From the NCBI GenBank assembly GCA_026552955.1, contig JAPMTS010000020.1, positions 1-52,651 on the forward strand: a stretch of DNA of 52,651 nt, given 5' to 3'. The notes under the pieces were generated by a model. The model ran no database searches. It saw only the letters and a list, made by a program, of their open reading frames with translations, and was not told the origin of the DNA. Positions 17,152 to 25,971 of this stretch are shown here, in pieces; the stretch's first letter is position 1, and each line of letters starts with the position of its first letter. The position numbers were made by a program, and so were the translations under genes. The DNA is from Candidatus Methanoperedens sp. Its GTDB lineage: Archaea > Halobacteriota > Methanosarcinia > Methanosarcinales > Methanoperedenaceae.

Positions 17152-19467
17152 TTATCCGGATATCAATAATTTCTTGAGGACTTTTTCTGGAGTGACCTGG
17201 TAATCATGAATGATCGTGGCTATCGCATTAAAATCAGTCATTTTATTATTCACCATGAATTCGAGAATTTTTTGACGGTTCATTAATTCTTTCTTCATGT
17301 CTCCAACATTCCATCCCCTTCTGATCATAATTTCCATGAGTGCTTTTGATTCTCCGACCCTGTTGAATTTATCAGTCAACGCATCCCACATAAAAATATC
17401 ATTTGTCCTGATGTTCCTGGTTGTTGGATCAATATCGGTTATCTCCACAAGTTTCATATTACGTCTTGCCCTTTTTCCTTTTACGAACGTCTGTGACTGG
17501 ATACTAATGATATTAAGAGCTTGTATCATGGTCCGGGGAACGCTGATAGGCGGATTCTCAAGTCGGTGGATTGCGCTTGAAACCGAATCGGCATGCATTG
17601 TCGAAAAAGTCGTATGGCCTGTACTCATTGCCTGGAAAAGGGTAAGTGCTTCCTTGCCCCTGACTTCACCTACAAGCAGGAATTCCGGCCTCTGCCTGAG
17701 TGCCGCTTTTAACAGGTCGTACATATCAATAGTGCCTTTTCCATCCGCCGTAAAAGAATCCCTGGTTACACCCGGGATCCAGTTGGGATGCGGCAATTTT
17801 AATTCCCTCGTATCTTCAAGGGTGATTATTTTAGCTTGCCATGGAATAAACAATGAAACCGCATTAAGAGATGATGTCTTTCCCGACGCTGTGCCGCCCG
17901 CATAAATTAAACTCTTATTATTTTCAATACAAAGCCACAGATATGCCATTTCTTCGGCTGAGAACGTATTCCAATTTATCAGGTCAACAGGCGTTATCGG
18001 GACTTCGCTGAATTTTCGGATAGTAAAGGTAGCGCCATGCGTTGTTATTGTGGTCCCGAGTGTCATCTGGATACGTGAGCCGTCAGGCATCGTAGCATCG
18101 ATCATAGGTTCTGCGACTGAAATATGCTTTCCGCATCGCTGTGCAAGCCGTATAACATAAGAATCCAGTTCCTCTTCCCTATAAATTACATTTGTTGCCA
18201 GATTTGTGTATTTCTTATGATATAAGTAGATGGGAACACCAAAACCATTCGCTGAAACATCTTCTATCCTTTCATCATGCATGAGAGGATCGATCTTCCC
18301 GAATTTTATAAAATCCCTGCGTGTAAAATATAATATTTTTTCGGTGGTTAAAGGGCTTACATCTATTGAATATTCCCTGACTAATTTCTTGACCTTATCG
18401 GTAAGGATTTTGTCTTTATCCTCGTCATTTTTAATATCTTCAAAAAGAAGTACATCTTTTAGCCTGTCTTTGATTTCCCGGAGGAATAATTCCTCAAAAT
18501 CAGACAGTTTTGGTTCAACTACGTAATAAACGTTTGAATTCTTTTCAGGATTGAAGAGAATCACCACCAGGGCGTATGGTTCATTAACCCAGTAGCGTTC
18601 AAGTTCATTATAACCTTTAATACCGTCGAACGTTACAAGCGGTCCGTGAGCAGAAGGGTCGTATGATTCCTTTTCTCCTTCTTCCTTTGTAAGTAAAAGA
18701 TTGATTTTTTCCACAAAGGTTTTGGGTTTTTCACTATTTTCCGGAGATTGCATTTCTTTGAGCTTCTTCAAGCGGATTTCAATATCTGAAACTAGTTTAT
18801 TTTCCAGGATATCGTAGACAGCCTGCTTTTCCGGGGTCATCTGCTCTTTTATGAGGTCTCTTGTCTTATCAACCTCAAGACGCTTCATAATGCTGTCCAT
18901 TCCTTCAAGGGGGGGTTTTTCTTCACCGGTTGATCTCCCCGCCTTTTGTTCAGGTATGATGTTTAATTCTTTATCTGATGCTGGTTTTTCTGGTATTATT
19001 TCTTCTGAAGCAATTGTTGTATCATTTTCGTCTTTATCTTCTTGTTTTTCAATCGGATTATCAATATTGGAACTGATTTCTGCAGGAGGAATTGTTTCTT
19101 TTTCGGATGTGGTCTCTTCTGATATTTCTTCTTCTAAAACAATTGTTTTATTATTATCTTCCGGTTTTTCAATTGGATTATCAACATTAGAACTAATTTC
19201 TGCAGGAGGAATTTTTTCTTTTTCGGATGTGGTCTCATGTGATTCTTGTTTTTCCGGTAAGATAATTCTTTTATTATTATCCTGCTCTGAGGACTTCTCG
19301 ATCGGGTTCTCAGGTTTCACTAGAGTTTCAAATACCTTATTTTTTTCTTCGGAAAAAATCTTTCCTTTTCTATGTCCCTTTTTCTTTTTTCCCTTTCTTG
19401 ATTCAAATAGCTCTGCGCTTGACCGCCCGGTTACTTTGGCCTCCAACTTATTTTCCATCTGAACCAT
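17152..19467 (-). CDS. Type II/IV secretion system ATPase (TadA/VirB11 family)
   Basis: The protein has 771 residues. Residues 1-170 are a charged, lysine- and glutamate-rich tail with three imperfect 40-residue repeats. An N-terminal domain and a RecA-like ATPase domain follow. Walker A GGTASGKT is near residue 523 and the Walker B region is ILLVGEVRG-like (EFLLVGEVRG). The enzyme powers assembly of pilus-like filaments. The ATG at 19467 has an upstream GGAGG. It lies between the small membrane protein and the TadC-like platform gene. The repeat tail is longer than in most family members. Confidence 0.92.
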   Translation of the reverse strand: MVQMENKLEAKVTGRSSAELFESRKGKKKKGHRKGKIFSEEKNKVFETLVKPENPIEKSSEQDNNKRIILPEKQESHETTSEKEKIPPAEISSNVDNPIEKPEDNNKTIVLEEEISEETTSEKETIPPAEISSNIDNPIEKQEDKDENDTTIASEEIIPEKPASDKELNIIPEQKAGRSTGEEKPPLEGMDSIMKRLEVDKTRDLIKEQMTPEKQAVYDILENKLVSDIEIRLKKLKEMQSPENSEKPKTFVEKINLLLTKEEGEKESYDPSAHGPLVTFDGIKGYNELERYWVNEPYALVVILFNPEKNSNVYYVVEPKLSDFEELFLREIKDRLKDVLLFEDIKNDEDKDKILTDKVKKLVREYSIDVSPLTTEKILYFTRRDFIKFGKIDPLMHDERIEDVSANGFGVPIYLYHKKYTNLATNVIYREEELDSYVIRLAQRCGKHISVAEPMIDATMPDGSRIQMTLGTTITTHGATFTIRKFSEVPITPVDLINWNTFSAEEMAYLWLCIENNKSLIYAGGTASGKTSSLNAVSLFIPWQAKIITLEDTRELKLPHPNWIPGVTRDSFTADGKGTIDMYDLLKAALRQRPEFLLVGEVRGKEALTLFQAMSTGHTTFSTMHADSVSSAIHRLENPPISVPRTMIQALNIISIQSQTFVKGKRARRNMKLVEITDIDPTTRNIRTNDIFMWDALTDKFNRVGESKALMEIMIRRGWNVGDMKKELMNRQKILEFMVNNKMTDFNAIATIIHDYQVTPEKVLKKLLISG

Positions 19468-19524
19468 TTTCTTAACGTCCCTCCAAATTGTTTCAGTTTA
19501 TAACTTTTTTAATAATGGTAAATA

Positions 19525-19722
19525 TTATATATTTATTTTTTTGAAGTCCTCGATATCTTTCGATAAACGTGTAAGTTCTTCATCAGTAATCGAAATCCTG
19601 CTCTTGAGTTCATGGAGTTCTGATTCCAATTGCTTCATCCGTACATACATCAAATAAATGAAAATGAAAGCAAAGAAAATTATGGCCAATAGAGTCAGGG
19701 TCAAAGTCATGAGATTTTCCAT
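19525..19722 (-). CDS. Small membrane-anchored coiled-coil protein
   Basis: The protein has 65 residues: one N-terminal membrane helix (about residues 5-26) and a heptad-rich charged tail. The longer frame starts at a TTG that is part of the ribosome binding site. The ATG at 19722 is preferred, 7 nt after GGAGGT, which itself lies inside the last codons of the MinD-like gene. Translation is thus probably coupled. It sits between MinD and the secretion ATPase and may be a structural or positioning part of that machine. No family recognised. Confidence 0.7.
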   Translation of the reverse strand: MENLMTLTLTLLAIIFFAFIFIYLMYVRMKQLESELHELKSRISITDEELTRLSKDIEDFKKINI

Positions 19723-19723
19723 T

Positions 19724-20512
19724 CTATTTACCTCCAAAAATGGACTTAACTAAACGATCTACAAAACCGTCTTTATTTTTTTCCACGCTTGTTTCTACGA
19801 ATTTCTCGCCTGCAAGTTGTGCAGCAAGCCGTTTGTATGCGATAGATGCCGGTGAATTTGGCCACTTCACAACTATTGGGGTTTTGAATGCCGCAGAAAG
19901 TCTTACATTTGGATCTTCCGGAATCATTTCAAGTATCCTTGCACCCAGAAGTTCGGATACTTTATTTCGATTAATTTCCGTTTTCTCAAGCGTTGCCCGG
20001 TTTAAAATAGCGCCTTCAACGGTCCTGCCCAGCATTTCTGTAAGGGCTTTGGTTTTCAATGCATCGGCCATAGAGGCAAGTTCGGGATTCACAACTAAAA
20101 TGACTTGATCGGCAACAGCAAGTGGAATGACCCCATCCCTGCTAATGCCGGCTGGAGCATCTATTAACAAAAAATCCATCCCATCAACAAGTGTTGACAT
20201 TACATCTTTTAAAATATCAGGATTTGATTTCTGGAATCCCTTCAATGATAAGCCGCTGGGCACTACTTTAAGACCGCCCGGACCATCGTAAATTGCCTCT
20301 TTTATGCTAGCGCTGCCGCTCATCACTTCATGCAGCGTTATTTTGCTTCTTTCAAGGCCGATCAAAAGACCCAGGTTCGCCATCCCGATATCTGCATCGA
20401 GAACCACTGTCTTCTTGCCAATGAGTGCCAGTGCTGTTCCGAGATTGAGCGTAGTCGTGGTCTTGCCAGTGCCACCTTTTCCTGACGCGATTGTATATAC
20501 GTGTGCTGTCAT
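19724..20512 (-). CDS. MinD/ParA-like ATPase
   Basis: The protein has 262 residues. The deviant Walker A motif SGKGGTGKTTT is at residues 10-20, followed by the DADIGMANLG switch region and a DAPAG motif. Members position cell-division or surface structures; in archaea MinD-like proteins affect pili and archaella. A GAAGGAA ribosome binding site precedes the ATG. It is first in an operon with the small membrane protein, the secretion ATPase and the platform protein, so a role in placing that machine is likely. Confidence 0.9.
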   Translation of the reverse strand: MTAHVYTIASGKGGTGKTTTTLNLGTALALIGKKTVVLDADIGMANLGLLIGLERSKITLHEVMSGSASIKEAIYDGPGGLKVVPSGLSLKGFQKSNPDILKDVMSTLVDGMDFLLIDAPAGISRDGVIPLAVADQVILVVNPELASMADALKTKALTEMLGRTVEGAILNRATLEKTEINRNKVSELLGARILEMIPEDPNVRLSAAFKTPIVVKWPNSPASIAYKRLAAQLAGEKFVETSVEKNKDGFVDRLVKSIFGGK

Positions 20513-20706
20513 GCTGATTCCTTCGATAATGATAATTCTTTTATATTTATGATATATATCATTATACTCATAAGGGGTTAATAAAACTAACCTAGATTTT
20601 ATGCATAATTTCGTGACTTTGACAAAAATGATGTAAAGGATTTTGTGAGGATATTTAGGGAACCTATTAAAAAAAAATGAGCATAAAAATTAATGGTGTG
20701 TGTAAA

Positions 20707-20995
20707 TTAGAGGGCCACCACCCCCGGAACAATACCAATCAGCCCATAAAGGCTCTGGCGCGCGTCCTGAAAATAGAAACGCTCCTGCAATACATTTTCT
20801 TCTTTCAGCCTGTTCAGGGCATAACGCACTGTCCTGGCCGGAAGATATGTTTGCTTTGCAATATCTTTCTGTGTTAAAAAGCCGCTCGATTCAAGCACTT
20901 TGAAAACAAGTTTTGCTGATGGCGGTAAATGATCTATCTTTTTCGGTTCAATCTGTTGGCTATTGTCGGCAAAGACGATTCCTTCTAAAATTCAT
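20707..20995 (-). CDS. Winged-helix regulator with apparent 5' frameshift
   Basis: The clear part is a MarR-like winged helix (frame open 20707-20991) with the recognition helix region LPARTVRYALNRLKE. Only a GTG at 20898 is available as a start in this frame, and it would cut off the first helix (LPPSAKLVFK), which is encoded upstream. A good start exists at the ATG at 20995 with GGAG at 21005-21008, but in a different frame. Removing one base from the A4 run at 20987-20990 (T4 on the coding strand) joins the ATG to the domain and gives about 95 residues. This could be a sequencing error, a real mutation or a non-standard start. Confidence 0.7.
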
Positions 20996-21209
20996 TGGTA
21001 AATTCTCCAGGTTATACTGGGATCTAACCTTTATAAACTTATTTATAGGAGCAATTATTGTCACAACTGATCTGATTATTTTGGAAGTTCAAAATCCCGG
21101 AACTTACTTTGACCGAACTATGAGGATGGATAGCGAAGGGAATATTAGCCACTGGATTTATATATCAAAGAGTTCAATCCGTATTTTAAAGGATAGGAAT
21201 TAAAGATAC

Positions 21210-21575
21210 ATGAAAGCGAAACTCAGGGGACATCATCTGATTTGTCTTAATTTCTTCAGGGGTGAAGGCTATTCGGATGATTTTATACGGAAAATCTATG
21301 AAGTCCTCAAGAAAGAAAAAGTGGAAATACTGGCCGGACCCGACGAACTATGTTTAAAATGCCCCTATCTTAACGATGGAAAATGTGCGAACAATGAATA
21401 TTCGCAAGATTTGATATTGGCACAGGACCGTGAAGCTCTGAGATTGCTGGACTTCATGCCCGGAGAGATTGTTGACTGGAAGATGATAGCAAAACGATTA
21501 CCTGATATCCTGGATGAGTGGAAAGAGCAATTTTGCACAGGATGTGGATATAAAAAAGTATGTTTTGGGACATAA
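21210..21575 (+). CDS. DUF1284 protein with cysteine cluster
   Basis: The protein has 121 residues. It begins with the LRGHHLICLNFFRGEGYS signature of DUF1284 (COG3543). Cysteines in CLKCP, at KC, and in CTGCGYKKVC may bind an iron-sulfur cluster or zinc. A TATA-like TTTATATA lies near 21156. Family members are short and of unknown function, often annotated as putative iron-sulfur binding. It appears to be a single-gene unit. Confidence 0.85.
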   Translation: MKAKLRGHHLICLNFFRGEGYSDDFIRKIYEVLKKEKVEILAGPDELCLKCPYLNDGKCANNEYSQDLILAQDREALRLLDFMPGEIVDWKMIAKRLPDILDEWKEQFCTGCGYKKVCFGT

Positions 21576-21754
21576 TAATAACAATTATACTAAGCATTAA
21601 ATCTTTACGAATACATATAAGCCAGTAAATACATATTGAGTATTATTAAGTAGAAAGATAGGTTGTGTATCAGCAAAGGTGGCGAAGCTCCTCTCGCCAC
21701 CGTGCTGCATTATTCAGGTTCGTCGGACAAATTATTTTTTTTGCAGTTATTCTA

Positions 21755-22126
21755 TTATTGTGCACTGCTGTCTTCTTCCCAGAGCCCGAAGGTGTTATTC
21801 TCGGTATCAACACATATAGCCAGATATCCCCATCCCATTACTGCTGTTTTGGGCATGATGATCTTGCCGTCGAGCTTTTTTACTTTTTCCATATATTCTT
21901 CAATAGAAGGAACGCCGATATAATTTGAGACCTGCTGTCCGGGCAGTCCTCTTTTTCCCATCCCGCCCCTTATTCCCGGATTTCCTTCCAGGTCTTTTGT
22001 CTCTATAAGATAATATGGTGTGGTCATCGGTACTTCAATAAATTTCCAGTCAAACAGCTTTTCGTAGAAATTTATAGCTCTTTCGGTATCATCCGCAGGG
22101 AGATCAAAATGGACTATTGTTGGCAT
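21755..22126 (-). CDS. VOC (glyoxalase/dioxygenase) family protein
   Basis: The protein has 123 residues with the start at the ATG at 22126, which has GGTGAT 4 nt upstream inside the end of the previous gene; a GTG at 22135 is the longer alternative. The pattern IVHFDLPADD with RAINFYEKLFDWKF, and the later GYLAICVDTENNTFGLWE, is the vicinal oxygen chelate fold, with His and Glu as possible metal ligands. Substrate unknown. It is translationally coupled to the DUF4013 membrane protein. Confidence 0.86.
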   Translation of the reverse strand: MPTIVHFDLPADDTERAINFYEKLFDWKFIEVPMTTPYYLIETKDLEGNPGIRGGMGKRGLPGQQVSNYIGVPSIEEYMEKVKKLDGKIIMPKTAVMGWGYLAICVDTENNTFGLWEEDSSAQ

Positions 22127-22131
22127 TCCCA

Positions 22132-22776
22132 TCACCCTGTGGATTTTGCATATATTTTGCCGAACATATTGGCACCAACCACTTGAATGTAGAATCCTCC
22201 GAAAATCATTATTAAGAAACCCAGAATTGGCACAGCACCGAACAAACCCAGCACAAACAACAGTACCATCAGGACAATATATACGGTCAAATATTCCCCG
22301 AATACGGATCGTATCCTGGATAATAATTCCCCGAACCTGAATGCTGCACCTATGTTGTCCTCTTTTATATACATAGCAAGAGCCATTGGAATCAGAAATC
22401 CGAAAATAATCAAAAGGACAAGACTTATCAAAATCCCTCCGATAGCTCCTCCAATCGCTCCAAGTGCCATACTCTTATCACCTGATATTATCCCAAATGC
22501 CATACTGCCCAGAGAAACAAATAATACAATTATTGGTATTATCATATATACCAGGCCAATTATGAACGCTATTAATCCCCTCACAAAAAAGTTGCCCCAG
22601 TCATCCCATTGCGGCATTTCCGGCTTGTTTTCAAGAGCTTCTTTCATGACCTTCAGGTTATACCCTGAACTGAGAAAGTTTATGATAGGAATCATGTTCA
22701 ATATTCCTCCGATCAACACTTTCTGCCCCCAATCCTTATTTGTGCTCGGGAACTTTATTTCTTCAATAATTTCCAT
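22132..22776 (-). CDS. DUF4013 membrane protein
   Basis: The protein has 214 residues with the ATG at 22776, chosen because AGGTGG lies 8 nt upstream; a TTG at 22803 gives a longer frame. It has about five hydrophobic segments and the DUF4013 signature (LLIGGILNMIPIINFLSSGY-like start, then MPQWDDWGNFFVRGL). The function of the family is not known. It leads a two-gene operon with the VOC protein. Confidence 0.85.
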   Translation of the reverse strand: MEIIEEIKFPSTNKDWGQKVLIGGILNMIPIINFLSSGYNLKVMKEALENKPEMPQWDDWGNFFVRGLIAFIIGLVYMIIPIIVLFVSLGSMAFGIISGDKSMALGAIGGAIGGILISLVLLIIFGFLIPMALAMYIKEDNIGAAFRFGELLSRIRSVFGEYLTVYIVLMVLLFVLGLFGAVPILGFLIMIFGGFYIQVVGANMFGKIYAKSTG

Positions 22777-23039
22777 ATAGTTTACCACCTGGAAGTTTTC
22801 CAAATACTGTTAAAATATCACTATTAATAGTATAAAAACCCTTTGATTGTCGATTATTGTGTTGATTTGAAATTATGTTCATTTATTGGAAATCATGATT
22901 TTCATAAAAAATATATACTTGAGTCGAATCGAGGTAGTGTGCAGCAGATGCGATGGGCATCTCTATCATGGTTTTGATGATTGATCCGGGCAGATATGGC
23001 AACGTTATTGCATTATATTGCATCAATTGGCACTTGATT

Positions 23040-23786
23040 TCAAAGAGGGGCACTTTCAATAGTATCCAGCAACATCCTCACATCTCCCGGCGGATAACCT
23101 GAATAACTCTTGCTGAAATAGCCAAAAACCTCTACAGAATCATCCATAAAACCTTTGATCCTCCCGGCCCAATCCTTGATATCCCCGCTTCTATCCTTTT
23201 CAACCTTTCCAAGTCTTCCCGTCACCTTTTTCCTGTCTCCCACCCACCTGATGTAGGTAAAATCAGCGGTTATAGTATTCATCGGGGGCATCCAGGGGTG
23301 ATCTATCAATGCAAGGGCAACCTTATAATTTCTCAACATATCATAGAATTTCTCATCCAGCCATTTCTTATTCCTGACTTCCACCGCGAACCGGCCTTCT
23401 GGAATACCTGCCAGGAAATCGTTTAATATTCCAGCCATCTCTGGCTTGAATCCCGGAGGTAATTGTATAAGCATTGGTCCAAGTTTGTCTCCCATCAATG
23501 ACATATGCTCAACAAAGACCGCAAGTTCTTCCTGGCAATCCTGCAGCATCTTGATATGTGTTATTTTCCTGGGAAATTTAGCGGTAAAAATAAAATCATC
23601 AGGAGTTTCCTCCGCCCACTTCTTTACAGTGTCCCTGGACGGTATTCGATAAAATGTATTATCGATCTCGACAGTATGAAATGTATTTGCGTATTCTGTC
23701 AGCAGGTTTCCTGAACCCTCAGGATAAAAATTCCCTCTCCAGAAATCATAACTCCATCCCATAGTGCCCACATGCAGTTTTTCCAT
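23040..23786 (-). CDS. DUF72 protein, last gene of the NHEJ operon
   Basis: The protein has 248 residues from the ATG at 23786, which has GGAGTGAT just upstream; a GTG at 23795 is the longer alternative. The family signature is clear: VGTMGWSYDFWRGNFYP, then VEIDNTFYRIPS and FIFTAKFPRKITH. DUF72 proteins have a TIM-barrel fold and no settled activity. The gene begins at the stop codon of the ligase gene, so it is very likely translated with the NHEJ set. A role in end processing would be a guess from context. Confidence 0.9.
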   Translation of the reverse strand: MEKLHVGTMGWSYDFWRGNFYPEGSGNLLTEYANTFHTVEIDNTFYRIPSRDTVKKWAEETPDDFIFTAKFPRKITHIKMLQDCQEELAVFVEHMSLMGDKLGPMLIQLPPGFKPEMAGILNDFLAGIPEGRFAVEVRNKKWLDEKFYDMLRNYKVALALIDHPWMPPMNTITADFTYIRWVGDRKKVTGRLGKVEKDRSGDIKDWAGRIKGFMDDSVEVFGYFSKSYSGYPPGDVRMLLDTIESAPL

Positions 23787-23787
23787 C

Positions 23788-25176
23788 TCAATCACTCCCT
23801 TTGAATAATAGCCAGTTTTTCTCTCCCGCTTTCTTGAATTTTACAAGCACGTATCTTCCCTCCAGCTTTTCTCCCTTTGCTATGAACTCGATCTTGTTCT
23901 CCCCCCATGCAATGGGTTCATATAACCCCCGGTCCCAGATATTCACTGTCCCTGCCCCATACTGTCCTTCTGGGATAATACCTTCGAATTTTCCATATTC
24001 CAGCGGATGATCCTCTACCTGCACAGCAAGCCTTCGCTCACCGCTTATTTCCGGAATACCTTTGGGAACAGCCCAGCTTTTAAGAACCCCATCCTTTTCA
24101 AGTCTCAGATCATAGTGGAGCCTGCGGGCATGATGTTCCTGTACCACAAAAGATCTTCCCTTATCCTTTTCCACCAACGCGGGAGGCTCCGGTGTTCTGG
24201 TAAAATCACGCATGGCCGTATAGTCAGAAAGAGCAGGCCGTATCTGATCGATGGTACATTCAAGCGGGTCTTTATCTTCCCTGATCTTTTGAAAAACAGG
24301 AATACGCAGTTTTCCATCTTCTGTTATGGCCTGATAACCCACCTCACATACAACACCGGCTCTTAACCATGTTATTTCCCTATCTCTTTCCACTCCCTGT
24401 AGTGTTTCTTCATCTCCTTTATATTCATCAAGAAATCGCTTCAGTTTTTCCATAACTTCCCGGGAAAAGCCTGTCCCAACCTTGCCAATATAGACCGGAC
24501 GACCCGTATCATACAATCCAAGTATCAATGATCCGAAGGTCTCACCTCTATTCCCCTCACCTTTTGTATAACCGAAAATAACACAATCGCAGGTCTTTGC
24601 CTGTTTTATTTTCAGCCAGTCATTACTCCTTTTTCCCGGTTCATATAAGCTTTGCTTCTTTTTGGCCATTATGCCCTCAACGCCTTTTTCCAGGGCTGCA
24701 CGGTAATAATCAGTTCCCGTTTCTTCAATAAACATTGATCGGACAACGAATTTTCCTTCTCTTACACTATTTTCCAATATCCTCTTTCTCTCAATAAGAG
24801 GAATATCCAGCAGCTTCGTCCCATCTTTTTCCAGGATATCAAATAATATATAAGTTGCAGGAAACTTCCTGGCCAGGTAATCGATATCAGCAGCTTTCGT
24901 ACTTTGGCTCCTCCTGATAAGAGCTGCAAAATCAGCCTTTCCATCCTTCATTACGATTATTTCCCCGTCAAGAACCGTATCCATGGCCAGGTCTTTCAGT
25001 TCAGAAAGTTCCGGGAAATTATGTATCAGTTCTTTCTGGTTACGGCTCCTGATACTGAGTTCCTCAGATACGTAACTGATAACCCTTATGCCATCCCATT
25101 TTATTTCAAATATCCACTCCTCAGATGTAAACGGTGCCTGGACCGATCGGGCAAGCATCGGCTTATATTGTTTCAT
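23788..25176 (-). CDS. ligD: ATP-dependent DNA ligase fused to 3'-phosphoesterase (LigD parts)
   Basis: The protein has 462 residues. Residues 1-300 are the ligase domain with the adenylation motif EIKWDGIR (Lys26) and an OB fold. Residues from about 335 are the phosphoesterase domain with HHARRLHYDLRLE, SWAVPKGIP and EDHPLEYGKFEG. Bacterial LigD carries polymerase, phosphoesterase and ligase in one chain. Here the ligase comes first, the phosphoesterase is C-terminal, and the polymerase is a separate gene. The ATG overlaps the Ku stop by 4 bp. It seals breaks after end cleaning in non-homologous end joining. Confidence 0.94.
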   Translation of the reverse strand: MKQYKPMLARSVQAPFTSEEWIFEIKWDGIRVISYVSEELSIRSRNQKELIHNFPELSELKDLAMDTVLDGEIIVMKDGKADFAALIRRSQSTKAADIDYLARKFPATYILFDILEKDGTKLLDIPLIERKRILENSVREGKFVVRSMFIEETGTDYYRAALEKGVEGIMAKKKQSLYEPGKRSNDWLKIKQAKTCDCVIFGYTKGEGNRGETFGSLILGLYDTGRPVYIGKVGTGFSREVMEKLKRFLDEYKGDEETLQGVERDREITWLRAGVVCEVGYQAITEDGKLRIPVFQKIREDKDPLECTIDQIRPALSDYTAMRDFTRTPEPPALVEKDKGRSFVVQEHHARRLHYDLRLEKDGVLKSWAVPKGIPEISGERRLAVQVEDHPLEYGKFEGIIPEGQYGAGTVNIWDRGLYEPIAWGENKIEFIAKGEKLEGRYVLVKFKKAGEKNWLLFKGSD

Positions 25177-25970
25177 TTTCGAAGTCGTTCAATAGTTTCC
25201 TGGAGCGCTACCATCAATTCCTTCACTTCCTCTTTCTTTGTTACCTGCGCCACAACAACCTCTCCTTTCATCTTTGTTTCAATTAGTTTTTCCATCTTAT
25301 CCCTGTAACCATCCCTGTACTCTGTAATATCAAATTCCCCCGATAGGTCCTCAATGATCTTCCCGGCAAGTTCCATCTCTTTTTTTCCAGGTTTCTTAAG
25401 TCCGGAAAGCTCTTCCATATCACCGGGATTCACGACTTCATAAGCATATCGCAGTGTTGTCAGAATTAAAGACCCCTTGTATTCATACACTACAACAGGA
25501 TATTCCTTTGTTCTTATGGTGACTTTTCCCATTCCCGCTTTTCCCATTTGCGCAATGACTTTCATCATCAGGCTGTAGGCTTCTTCACTCCTGTCAGGGA
25601 CCAGGATATAGGATTTATCAAAATATACCGGATCTATGGAGAGCAAACTCACGAATTTATCAAGCCTTATCCTCTCATCAGATTCCGGCCTTATGGCTTC
25701 CAGTTCCTCCTTCTTGAAAACTATGAATTCGTTCTTTCGAATTTCGTATCCTTTTACCGTATCCTTCCAATCAACCACTTTATCGTCCTTAATGCAGACC
25801 CTTTCGTACTTTAAAGGCTGGCCGTCATCTTTGTGAAGCAGCCTGAAAGAAAATGCCTGGTCGCGGATCATAGTATATAGCTTGACCGGTATATTGACCA
25901 GGCCGATGGTGATACTCCCGCTCCAGATGGGCCTTGACGACGGTTTAGCCCTGTCATTATCCTTTGCCAT
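25173..25970 (-). CDS. ku: Ku DNA end-binding protein
   Basis: The protein has 265 residues. The start RPIWSGSITIGLVNIPVKLYT is the prokaryotic Ku signature. The core beta-barrel and the region KYERVC are present, and the C-terminal tail is short. Ku forms a homodimeric ring on DNA ends and recruits LigD. It starts 1 bp after the polymerase gene stop and overlaps the ligase start. Ku is uncommon in archaea, so the gene set may have come by transfer from bacteria. Confidence 0.95.
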   Translation of the reverse strand: MAKDNDRAKPSSRPIWSGSITIGLVNIPVKLYTMIRDQAFSFRLLHKDDGQPLKYERVCIKDDKVVDWKDTVKGYEIRKNEFIVFKKEELEAIRPESDERIRLDKFVSLLSIDPVYFDKSYILVPDRSEEAYSLMMKVIAQMGKAGMGKVTIRTKEYPVVVYEYKGSLILTTLRYAYEVVNPGDMEELSGLKKPGKKEMELAGKIIEDLSGEFDITEYRDGYRDKMEKLIETKMKGEVVVAQVTKKEEVKELMVALQETIERLRK

Positions 25971-25971
25971 T

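Noticed and set aside
20913-21203. Plus-strand 96-codon frame with a hydrophobic segment
   Set aside because: It overlaps the start and promoter of the minus-strand winged-helix gene, has no ribosome binding site and no family resemblance.
22946-22962. Short hairpin AGATGC-GATGG-GCATCT in the gap before DUF4013
   Set aside because: A 6-bp stem without a T-tract or nearby gene end is too weak to call a terminator or RNA.
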